From an uncultured Prevotellaceae bacterium (GTDB lineage: Bacteria > Bacteroidota > Bacteroidia > Bacteroidales > Bacteroidaceae): a stretch of 64,000 nucleotides of DNA. The notes below the pieces were generated by a model. It had not been told where the DNA came from. It made no database searches and saw nothing but the letters and a program-made list of their open reading frames with translations. Each line of letters starts with the position of its first letter. Position 1 is the stretch's first letter. Location: the NCBI GenBank assembly GCA_947174945.1, contig CAMWKZ010000004.1:1-64000 (forward strand), in the 5' to 3' direction. Below are positions 35,250 to 41,635 of the stretch, in pieces. A program made the position numbers and the translations under genes.

Positions 35250-35874
35250 GCTGCGCAACGAGCGACTGGGTGCCAAGATGGTGAAGGCCATGCAGCGCCG
35301 CCACTTCGATGCCTACTACTGCGCCACGGCCAGCGAGGCAAGGGCGAAAGTGAGCGAGCTGATTCCCGACGGCTCCAGCGTGACGTGGGGCGGCACGATG
35401 ACCGTCCGCGACATGGGCATACCGCAGCTGCTGAAAGAGCGCGGCACGCTTGACGTGTGGGACCGCGACACCGTACAGACGGCAGAGGAGAAACAGGAGA
35501 TGTATCTGCGGGCCTTTCGTGCCGACTACTACCTGTCGTCGGCCAACGCCATATCGGAGGACGGGGTCATCGTCAACATCGACGGCAACGGCAACCGCGT
35601 GGCAGCCATCACATGGGGCCCAGCCCACGTCATCTTCGTCGTCGGCATGAACAAGGTGGCACAGGATGCGGAGGCTGCCCTGAAGCGCGCCCGCTCAACG
35701 GCCTCGCCCATCAACGCCGCCCGCTTCGACATACAGACACCATGCCAGCTGGACGGTCAGTGCCACAACTGCAACTCGCCCCAGAGCATCTGCAACTACG
35801 TCCACTTCCTGCGCAACTCCAGCAAGCCGGGCCGCATTATCGTCATCCTCGTAGGCGAGGCGTCAGGCTACTGA
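35233..35874 (+). CDS. LUD-domain (LutC/DUF162) protein
   Basis: This 213-residue protein has a single LUD domain, related to LutC and the C-terminal part of LutB of lactate oxidation. Motifs are GSSVTWGGTMTVRDMGI and YYLSSANAISEDGVIVNIDGNGNRVAA, cited here by their WGGTMT and DGNGNR cores. A C-terminal cysteine cluster (CQLDGQCHNCNSPQSIC) may bind metal or Fe-S. LutA and LutB partners are not in the window, so lactate oxidation is not established. It is translationally coupled to cydB, which hints at a redox role, though stand-alone LUD proteins of unknown function are frequent in Bacteroidales. Confidence 0.85.
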   Translation: MTTPTKLRNERLGAKMVKAMQRRHFDAYYCATASEARAKVSELIPDGSSVTWGGTMTVRDMGIPQLLKERGTLDVWDRDTVQTAEEKQEMYLRAFRADYYLSSANAISEDGVIVNIDGNGNRVAAITWGPAHVIFVVGMNKVAQDAEAALKRARSTASPINAARFDIQTPCQLDGQCHNCNSPQSICNYVHFLRNSSKPGRIIVILVGEASGY

Positions 35875-35890
35875 GCCGCGCCCCCTTATA

Positions 35891-35959
35891 AATCCTCCCC
35901 CCCTCCTAATATCTGTCCCCCTATTTATAGGGGGGACATAGATATAGGGGGGGAGGGTT
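35891..35959. repeat. Long imperfect palindrome, copy A (GTCCCCC...GGGGGAC)
   Basis: This 69-base element folds on itself: core GTCCCCCTAT-TT-ATAGGGGGGAC, then ATATCT paired with AGATAT, then outer arms AATCCTCCCCCCC and GGGGGGGAGGGTT. The sequence is almost only C and T on the left and G and A on the right. A related copy is at 36124. It begins 17 bases after the LUD gene and may act as a terminator, or be a MITE-like or REP-like element. Confidence 0.85.
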
Positions 35960-36034
35960 CATTTCCCCCACCAGCGCACGACGGAAATGCGCCTCATGGA
36001 GGGAGGGAATACAGACAAGGGATTTATCTACTTG

Positions 36035-36042
36035 CAAAGATA
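36035..36042 (-). promoter_or_regulatory. Orphan -7 box pointing at palindrome A
   Basis: The minus strand reads TATCTTTG, a consensus match, but no gene lies downstream before the convergent LUD gene. A transcript would run through palindrome A (35959-35891). It may be fortuitous or drive a small RNA. Confidence 0.4.
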
Positions 36043-36123
36043 CAAAAAAACAGCGGCAAATGCAAGCATTTCGGCATATTTCTTCGTAGCAATTTTTACG
36101 ACATCTGCAGCGTGCCCCCTCCT

Positions 36124-36188
36124 GAAGCCCTCCCCCCTTATATACTGTCCCCCTTATAGGGGGGACTCACTATATAAGGGGTGGCTTC
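36124..36188. repeat. Long imperfect palindrome, copy B
   Basis: The core GTCCCCCTTATAGGGGGGAC is flanked by CCCCTTATATA and TATATAAGGGG, closed by GAAGCC and GGCTTC. It shares its core and orientation with copy A about 165 bases away, but the outer arms differ. No transposase or coding potential is inside. Confidence 0.85.
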
Positions 36189-36203
36189 ATCTCCCCCATG
36201 CAC

Positions 36204-36335
36204 CGATACGCTTCACACCGTGTGCCGACCGCATCCGCATCATGCACCGACACGCTCCGCACCATGCGCCGACCGCATCCGCATCATGCACCGACGCACT
36301 CCGCACCATACACCAGTACGTTCCGCACCGCAAAG
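36204..36335. repeat. 22-bp tandem array (CGCTCCGCACCATGC type)
   Basis: Six head-to-tail units of exactly 22 bases start at 36204, 36226, 36248, 36270, 36292 and 36314. Units 2 and 4 are identical (CGACCGCATCCGCATCATGC plus AC). Short dyads such as GCAT-C-ATGC recur once per unit. The reverse complement of this unit makes up the array at 55715. Confidence 0.93.
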
Positions 36336-36340
36336 GAACG

Positions 36341-36420
36341 TGAGATAACGCAAAATAACGAGCATTAACGGGAATTATCACGCATTATCGCGCATTATCG
36401 TGCCTTAAACTGCCTTAAAC
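36341..36420. repeat. 10-bp tandem array
   Basis: Eight consecutive 10-base units follow the 22-bp array with no indels: TGAGATAACG, CAAAATAACG, AGCATTAACG, GGAATTATCA, CGCATTATCG (twice), TGCCTTAAAC (twice). The consensus is close to NGCATTATCG. The period is about one helical turn. An orphan promoter box follows 25 bases later. Confidence 0.8.
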
Positions 36421-36444
36421 GGACATCGCCCTTTCCAAATGTTG

Positions 36445-36452
36445 TATCTTTG
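36445..36452 (+). promoter_or_regulatory. Orphan plus-strand -7 box
   Basis: TATCTTTG followed by a GCACC start-site-like context lies just after the 10-bp array. No plus-strand gene follows; transcription would run antisense into the antitoxin-like gene at 36536-36883. The possible product is a short or antisense RNA, or the promoter is a relic. Confidence 0.4.
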
Positions 36453-36501
36453 CACCCGACGGAACAGGACATGGCAAGGGCAAAGGAGGGAAAGAACGAG
36501 G

Positions 36502-36548
36502 GAAAACAAAGCCCGTGGCGGTCAATGGGAATTGACTACCACAGGGCT
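36502..36548 (-). terminator. Intrinsic terminator of the antitoxin-like gene
   Basis: A stem at 36510-36548 (minus strand AGCCC, GTGG and GTCAA against TTGAC, CCAC and GGGCT, with one bulge and one mismatch) is followed by TTTGTTTTCCC. The stem includes the stop codon of the HTH gene. Confidence 0.7.
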
Positions 36549-36883
36549 ACCTTGCCAATGCCGTGACCGAGGTCGAGGGACGCAGTGGCCACTCCCAGCG
36601 CACGGAACACACGGCTCATCGTCGGGATGGTGATGTTCCTGCCCCTCTCTATCCGTGAAATCTGAGCACGCTTCACACCAATTCGCTTCCCCAGCTCCTC
36701 TTGCGTGAGGTTCTGCTGAAGCCTTGCCTTCTTGATGGCCTCGCCAATCTCGTAGGCATGAACCGCCTCGGCAACCCGTGCCTCGTGTGCATCACGCTCT
36801 GGGGTGCCTACTGGACCGAAGTGCCTGTCAAGCGCCTCGTCCAGACTGTATAATTCAAACTTTCCTACCTGCTTCATATCCAC
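36536..36883 (-). CDS. HigA-like XRE antitoxin, toxin partner decayed
   Basis: This 115-residue protein has a C-terminal helix-turn-helix: IKKARLQQNLTQEELGKRIGVKRAQISRIERG at about residues 52-82, recognisable by its TQEELGKRIG and QISRIE motifs. The N-terminal half (SLDEALDRHFGPVGTPERDAHEARV) is typical of antitoxins paired with Gp49/HigB-type toxins in Bacteroidales. Immediately upstream, overlapping the start, lies a broken toxin reading frame. The antitoxin itself looks intact, including promoter-distal terminator. It may persist as an autoregulator or as protection against related toxins. I am confident of the family, less of any current function. Confidence 0.85.
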   Translation of the reverse strand: MDMKQVGKFELYSLDEALDRHFGPVGTPERDAHEARVAEAVHAYEIGEAIKKARLQQNLTQEELGKRIGVKRAQISRIERGRNITIPTMSRVFRALGVATASLDLGHGIGKVALW

Positions 36884-37086
36884 TTTTCTTTTCGTTAAAA
36901 TACTCTTGTCTTATCCTTTCTGCCTTAGCTTCTGTGTCTTTGGATAACACCGTGCGTGACAATCACCAGTGTATTGTTTCTTGTATCCCCAAATGCGAAC
37001 AGCCAGTAGTGGATGCCATTGTAGAGTGTGCGAAACTCTCAAATATCCGTGCTATCCAGCTTCTTGGTCACTTTACTACCTGATAA
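36855..37086 (-). pseudogene. Decayed RelE/HigB (Gp49-like) toxin
   Basis: Reading the minus strand from 37086 gives KKLDSTDI, then a TGA stop, then EFRTLYNGIHYWLFAFGDT and NTLVIVTHGVI. A frameshift follows, and the frame resumes as KAERIRQEYFNEKK and runs past the antitoxin start. This is the characteristic C-terminal two thirds of Gp49/HigB toxins, in which the stop position normally holds the Trp of IWEFR. The N-terminal 40 or so residues are missing; a terminator hairpin for the neighbouring gene now sits at 37094-37126. So the toxin is dead by three lesions: 5' truncation, nonsense change and frameshift. Confidence 0.85.
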
Positions 37087-37126
37087 TCAAAAGAAAGAGT
37101 GTGAGTACATCGAACTCACACTCTTT
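37084..37126 (-). terminator. Intrinsic terminator of the C10 peptidase operon
   Basis: A perfect 13-bp stem (AAAGAGTGTGAGT at 37094-37106 and its complement at 37114-37126) with a 7-base loop is followed on the minus strand by CTTTTGATT. It lies 36 bases past the stop at 37162. Confidence 0.8.
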
Positions 37127-37161
37127 CAAGTACCAATACTATCGACACAACTCCGTCAGTC

Positions 37162-37713
37162 CTAAGGAATAATACTAATTGAGCCTGGTGTATCATCAAT
37201 CTTAAAAATCGCTTTTAAGACCTCTTCCTCATCCATCTTTTTATAGCTCTTAGGGTCATAGACAACTGTAGCACTCCGTCCTCCACCCTGAACCTTGAAT
37301 ACCTGATACTTTTTGGAATACCCCCATACCATCCCATAGCCGATAGAGGCTTTGCTATCTCCTTTTTCCATATCATACGTCACATACTTATTCCCATCCG
37401 CTACCATCCATCCTTGGATGGTGTTCATGCTCGTGGCACACACCTTCTTTTTCGACGGAAAAAGCATAACGTTTATTCCAACCTTCAGGCTCTCTCCCTC
37501 ATGATTGATGACGAGCAATATCCCTGAGGCGGAAATCGAACTGCCATCGTCTCCTATGACGTAGTCAATTCTATAAATTCCCGTCTTCAGTGTCTGAAGC
37601 TTCACTTTGTCTCCGAAAGGAGGTACTGTCACCGTTATCGGTGTCTGAGCCGACAGTTTTGCGAGTCCGCTGAGGAGCATAACGGACATGAGCAGTGTTA
37701 TTAATCTCTTCAT
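37162..37713 (-). CDS. Secreted protein of unknown function, possible C10 peptidase inhibitor
   Basis: This 183-residue protein has a signal peptide (MKRLITLLMSVMLLSGLAKLSAQ) and a beta-rich body (ITVTVPPFGDKVKLQTLKTG, SASGILLVINHEGESLKVG). I recognise no family. It starts 18 bases after the end of the C10 peptidase's tail-coding sequence and shares its AT-rich composition, so the two form an operon. Streptococcal and Bacteroides C10 peptidase genes are often accompanied by small inhibitor genes, and the peptidase here lacks a propeptide. An inhibitor role is therefore plausible but only from context. The last residues (EVLKAIFKIDDTPGS) show no sorting tail. Confidence 0.6.
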   Translation of the reverse strand: MKRLITLLMSVMLLSGLAKLSAQTPITVTVPPFGDKVKLQTLKTGIYRIDYVIGDDGSSISASGILLVINHEGESLKVGINVMLFPSKKKVCATSMNTIQGWMVADGNKYVTYDMEKGDSKASIGYGMVWGYSKKYQVFKVQGGGRSATVVYDPKSYKKMDEEEVLKAIFKIDDTPGSISIIP

Positions 37714-37731
37714 AATTGTTTAATTGTTGGT

Positions 37732-37923
37732 TTATTGAGTTATTATTATTTTCCTTGTTCTGTTTCCTTCTTTTATCACGTATATCCCCTGAGGAAGGGT
37801 CTGAAGGAAATTGTGATAGTGAGAAGAGACATCGGTCGCCTTGATTCCTGCCAGAAGTCTTCCAGAAATATCAAAGACATATACATCATTGGAGTTTGTA
37901 TCATTTGTAATTCCATTTACTCC
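37732..37923 (-). other. T9SS sorting-tail coding segment in frame behind a TAG
   Basis: Immediately after the TAG at 37924-37926 the same frame stays open for 63 codons to a TAA at 37732-37734. The translation contains DVYVFDISGRLLAGI, then LPQGIYVIKEGNRTRKIIIT, a textbook type-A C-terminal sorting domain of T9SS cargo. Without read-through the peptidase would lose this tail. It has no start codon of its own. Confidence 0.85.
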
Positions 37924-39447
37924 CTATGTAAAGTCACCGATTGGCATTTCTATATATCGGTCCTCCAAATCATAGTAATATGATGCCTTTATGGAGCAGA
38001 TTGATTTGCCTTCAAGGTTACATATATATGTCGGAACGAGTATATGATACGTTGTGCTGGTTTGGCTATAGACAGGCAACGTTGTTACATAGCTGTAACA
38101 CACTCCATCTGCGGTTATGTCCAGCTTGACATTGTTTTCAAAATTGTTAAGCGTGCCATTAGTGATTGGAAGCCTGAATGAGCGTCCCGCTACCTTTGAG
38201 GCGAACTCGTTATCCACCTCTTGGATATTTTCCGTAAGATAAAGCTTCGGATCAAGCCTATGGTTTGGAGGAACAGTAACTATAGCCATGCCATTGCTGA
38301 CGCTGACATCAACTGTCGTCGCGGCATCTCGCCAAACTTCCTTCCACTTCTCCTCCAGATTAGATTTGGAGTATAGTATCAGTTTGTAATCTCCGTCTTC
38401 AAGTTTTGCAGGCAACTTTACCGTGCGGTGGCTTATTTCCTTGAAAGTATTGCCAGGACTCAACCCGTAACGTCCTTGACCTAATATATTCAGGACTTCG
38501 CCCTCTTTTATCAGCGCCCATCCGAAAGTGATTGTAGTTTTCTCGTAGCTACAGCTCCTCAATCGGCAGCTCAGAGTGAAGGATTCACTCAAAGGAACCT
38601 TAATACTTTCAAGGAAAATGTCGCCGTTGAGGATTATCGGTTCCTCGGAGACAGAGGCCTGAAGAGGATAATCCGTGAAGTCGGGGGTAGGGTAGAGGTT
38701 GATAGTCATAGCCTGAGAAGCATTGTAGCATACCCCTCGGTTGCCTGGAAAACTTCCGCTCTGATTGATGACATTTATGTCGCAATATTTATCGTTGACA
38801 CCTCCGTGCCCGAAATTTACATGATAATTGCCATCAGCATCCAGTCCATCAACTACAAACATATGGTCAGAACGTGAATCAGCGAAAAACCAAGTCCCCC
38901 GGTAAAATACCGGCTGGCCGTTCCGAAGCTGCTCATTAAGAATCTCAATCCACTCCGAGGTAGAGAAGTTCTTTCGATGCAGATATCGGCTCTTGACCGA
39001 CATACGGAGATTGTGCTGAAGTCCATAAAGCATCCTCGCATAGTTTGTTACGCTTGTCGCCAATCCGTACTTCACGTTCATCGCCACTCCACAGGCATAC
39101 ATCATATCAGCCACGGCTTTTGCCTGAGCCTCGGTATACTCCCCATCCTTATACTCATCAATAATGTTACTCCAGTTGAAGGGTATAGTCTCCATATCCA
39201 CCTGAATGGTATCGAGACCCAGTACGAGGGAAGCCATCCCATATCCGTGTTCCGGCATTTTATAGCGGTTGAGTATCTCAGCGATAGCCGTCGGTCCGCA
39301 TCCTGTCACGCTTCCGTCGGGACAAGCCATGTTATACGGCATCCCCTGGTTGAACTTGGCATCAACCAGTACAGACACCTCCTGTGCCGGTGATTGGTCT
39401 GCCAATCCCATCAGCATTCCTAATATAACAGCATAAATCTTTTTCAT
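37924..39447 (-). CDS. C10-family (streptopain-like) cysteine peptidase, tail split off by TAG
   Basis: This secreted cysteine peptidase has 507 residues as read to the TAG. The start at 39447 gives a signal peptide (MKKIYAVILGMLMGLADQSPAQ). The catalytic Cys lies in TGCGPTAIAEIL near residue 49 and the catalytic His in SDHMFVVDGLD near residue 195, with the following NFGHGG loop. The C-terminal 280 residues are beta-rich, probably Ig-like. Two oddities: there is almost no propeptide between signal and active site, unlike streptopain or interpain; and an in-frame TAG separates the enzyme from a T9SS sorting tail. Base composition is lower in GC than its neighbours. A TACCTTTG box is at 39532. 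Confidence 0.85.
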   Translation of the reverse strand: MKKIYAVILGMLMGLADQSPAQEVSVLVDAKFNQGMPYNMACPDGSVTGCGPTAIAEILNRYKMPEHGYGMASLVLGLDTIQVDMETIPFNWSNIIDEYKDGEYTEAQAKAVADMMYACGVAMNVKYGLATSVTNYARMLYGLQHNLRMSVKSRYLHRKNFSTSEWIEILNEQLRNGQPVFYRGTWFFADSRSDHMFVVDGLDADGNYHVNFGHGGVNDKYCDINVINQSGSFPGNRGVCYNASQAMTINLYPTPDFTDYPLQASVSEEPIILNGDIFLESIKVPLSESFTLSCRLRSCSYEKTTITFGWALIKEGEVLNILGQGRYGLSPGNTFKEISHRTVKLPAKLEDGDYKLILYSKSNLEEKWKEVWRDAATTVDVSVSNGMAIVTVPPNHRLDPKLYLTENIQEVDNEFASKVAGRSFRLPITNGTLNNFENNVKLDITADGVCYSYVTTLPVYSQTSTTYHILVPTYICNLEGKSICSIKASYYYDLEDRYIEMPIGDFT

Positions 39448-39531
39448 ATCAATTACATTTTTATAGTTCACGCACAAAGTATTTGCACATTTTAAAATTA
39501 AGGGACGACTATTTAAGTCTATACTTGGCCA

Positions 39532-39539
39532 CAAAGGTA
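39532..39539 (-). promoter_or_regulatory. -7 box of the C10 peptidase operon
   Basis: The minus strand reads TACCTTTG about 85 bases upstream of the peptidase ATG, implying an 80-nucleotide leader that is AT-rich. Confidence 0.6.
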
Positions 39540-39692
39540 CGAAAAAATCTGTTAACGGGCGTTACCCCCCCTTAAAGAATGTTAATAGGCAAAAAAAAAA
39601 GATTCACATCGCCGTCCCACCCTTAACCACGCTACAGACGGGCTGCAACTCGGAAAAGGCCAAATAAATTTGGTTTTTCTCTCGGTTTGCAC

Positions 39693-39700
39693 TACCTTTG
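39693..39700 (+). promoter_or_regulatory. Promoter of topB, near-leaderless
   Basis: TACCTTTG ends only 9 bases before the topB ATG at 39710. A TTTG at 39669-39672 gives the -33 element with 20-base spacing. The predicted transcript start leaves a leader of about 3-6 nucleotides. Confidence 0.7.
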
Positions 39701-39709
39701 CAGTCAGTT

Positions 39710-41605
39710 ATGATAGTATGTATCGCTGAGAAACCGAGCGTGGCAAGGGATATTGCACGGATTATCGGTGCAACGTCGGCGCACGACGGATATATGGAAG
39801 GCAACGGCTTTCAGGTGACATGGACTTTCGGCCACCTGTGTACGCTGAAGGAGCCCCACGACTATACCCCCATGTGGCGGTCGTGGAGCCTGACGGCACT
39901 GCCCATGATTCCCGACCGGTTTGGCATCAAACTGATTGACGACCAAGGCATCAGGAAGCAGTTTGCCATCATCGAGGGGCTGATGCAGCAGGCGGAGCGC
40001 ATCGTCAACTGTGGTGACGCCGGACAGGAGGGTGAGCTGATTCAGCGGTGGGTGATGCAGAAAGCAGGTGCCAAGTGCCCCGTCAGCCGACTGTGGATAT
40101 CGTCGATGACCGACGAGGCCATCCGTGAGGGATTCCAGAACCTGAAAGACCAGCAAGACTACCAGCCACTCTATCTGGCTGGCCTGTCACGCGCCATTGG
40201 CGACTGGCTCTTGGGCATGAACGCCACACGGCTCTACACCCTGAAGTACGGACAGAACCGACAGGTGCTCTCCATCGGGCGTGTGCAGACCCCTACCCTC
40301 GCCCTGATAGTGAACCGACAGAAGGAGATTGACAACTTCAAGCCCGAACCCTACTGGGTGCTGGCTACCATCTATCGTGACACCACGTTCACGGCCACCA
40401 AGGGTAAGTTCACGTCAAAGGAGGAGGGCGAGCAGGCTTTCCAGACCATCGAGGGCAAGCCCTTTGTGGTGACGAAGGTTGAGAAGAAAGAGGGCAAGGA
40501 ACAGCCGCCCCAGCTCTACGACCTGACCTCGCTGCAGGTGGACTGCAACCGCAAGTTCGGCTATTCGGCTGAGATGACGCTGAACCTCATTCAGGCACTC
40601 TACGAGAAGAAGTACACCACCTACCCCCGTGTAGACACGCAATACCTCAGCGACGACATCTACCCGAAATGTCCGCAGACGCTCAACGGGCTGTACCAGA
40701 CCAAGTACGGGGGCGTGGCTCCATACGCTGCCCTGATAAAGCCCATCGGAGGGAAACCGCTGAAAAAGACCAAGCGCGTGTTCGACACCTCGAAGGTGAC
40801 CGACCACCACGCCATCATCCCAACGGGCGTTGTCCCCCAGAACCTGAGCGATGCCGAGCGCAACGTGTTCGACCTGATAGCCCGTCGGTTCATCGGTGTG
40901 TTCCTGCCCGACTGCAAGTTCTCGACCACCACCGTACTGGGCAAGATGGACGAAGTGGAGTTTAAGGTAACGGGCAAGGAGATTCTGGAGCCGGGCTGGC
41001 GGGTGAGCCTGCCCACATCCCCCTCCAAAGGCAAAGGGAGCGATGACGATGCAGACGCTGCCCCAACGGATGGGGACGGAGCAAAGCTGCCCCACTTCAC
41101 CAAAGGCGAGACGGGGCCTCACACCCCCACACTGACGGAGAAGTGGACTACCCCACCCCCTTACTACAACGAGGCTTCGCTGCTGCGCGCTATGGAGACG
41201 GCGGGCAAGTTTGTGGAGGACGAGACGCTGCGTGCCGCCATGAAGGAGAACGGCATCGGTCGTCCATCAAGCCGCGCCAGCATCATCGAGACCCTGTTCA
41301 AGCGCCACTACATCCGGCGCGAGCGCAAGCGACTGGTAGCCACCCCAACGGGCATTGAGCTGATAGACCTTATTCGCGAGGAACTGCTGAAGAGCTGTGA
41401 GCTGACGGGCATCTGGGAAAAGAAGCTGCGCGACATCGAACACAAGCAGTACGATGCCCAGCAGTTTATCAACGAGCTGAAACAACAGGTGACCGACATC
41501 GTGCGCGACGTGATGACCGACCCCACCAACCGCCGCATCACCATCACTTCTGACGAGGACACGAAGAAAAGCAAAAAGGGAAAGAAGCCGCCTCAGAAGC
41601 AATAA
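39710..41605 (+). CDS. topB: DNA topoisomerase III
   Basis: This type IA topoisomerase of 631 residues relaxes and decatenates DNA. The N-terminus MIVCIAEKPSVARDIARIIG is the canonical Toprim start and fixes the ATG at 39710, not the frame start at 39698. Toprim acidic residues are in NCGDAGQEGELI. The catalytic tyrosine region is SIGRVQTPTLALIV for the clamp and YPRVDTQYLSDDIYP for the active site, and NGIGRPSSRASIIETL lies in domain IV. The C-terminus is a Lys-rich tail without zinc fingers. The promoter sits almost on the start codon. TopB is often carried by mobile elements in this phylum, but nothing mobile flanks it here. Confidence 0.96.
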   Translation: MIVCIAEKPSVARDIARIIGATSAHDGYMEGNGFQVTWTFGHLCTLKEPHDYTPMWRSWSLTALPMIPDRFGIKLIDDQGIRKQFAIIEGLMQQAERIVNCGDAGQEGELIQRWVMQKAGAKCPVSRLWISSMTDEAIREGFQNLKDQQDYQPLYLAGLSRAIGDWLLGMNATRLYTLKYGQNRQVLSIGRVQTPTLALIVNRQKEIDNFKPEPYWVLATIYRDTTFTATKGKFTSKEEGEQAFQTIEGKPFVVTKVEKKEGKEQPPQLYDLTSLQVDCNRKFGYSAEMTLNLIQALYEKKYTTYPRVDTQYLSDDIYPKCPQTLNGLYQTKYGGVAPYAALIKPIGGKPLKKTKRVFDTSKVTDHHAIIPTGVVPQNLSDAERNVFDLIARRFIGVFLPDCKFSTTTVLGKMDEVEFKVTGKEILEPGWRVSLPTSPSKGKGSDDDADAAPTDGDGAKLPHFTKGETGPHTPTLTEKWTTPPPYYNEASLLRAMETAGKFVEDETLRAAMKENGIGRPSSRASIIETLFKRHYIRRERKRLVATPTGIELIDLIREELLKSCELTGIWEKKLRDIEHKQYDAQQFINELKQQVTDIVRDVMTDPTNRRITITSDEDTKKSKKGKKPPQKQ

Positions 41606-41635
41606 AAGCCGACAGCCGTGCGTTATTAAGAACGT

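Noticed and set aside
36196..36335. Possible CRISPR array
   Set aside because: Units are directly adjacent with no unique spacers, units are degenerate, and no cas genes are nearby.
40415..41122. A 235-codon open frame antisense to topB
   Set aside because: It is a frame shadow; topB motifs run through the same stretch on the plus strand.
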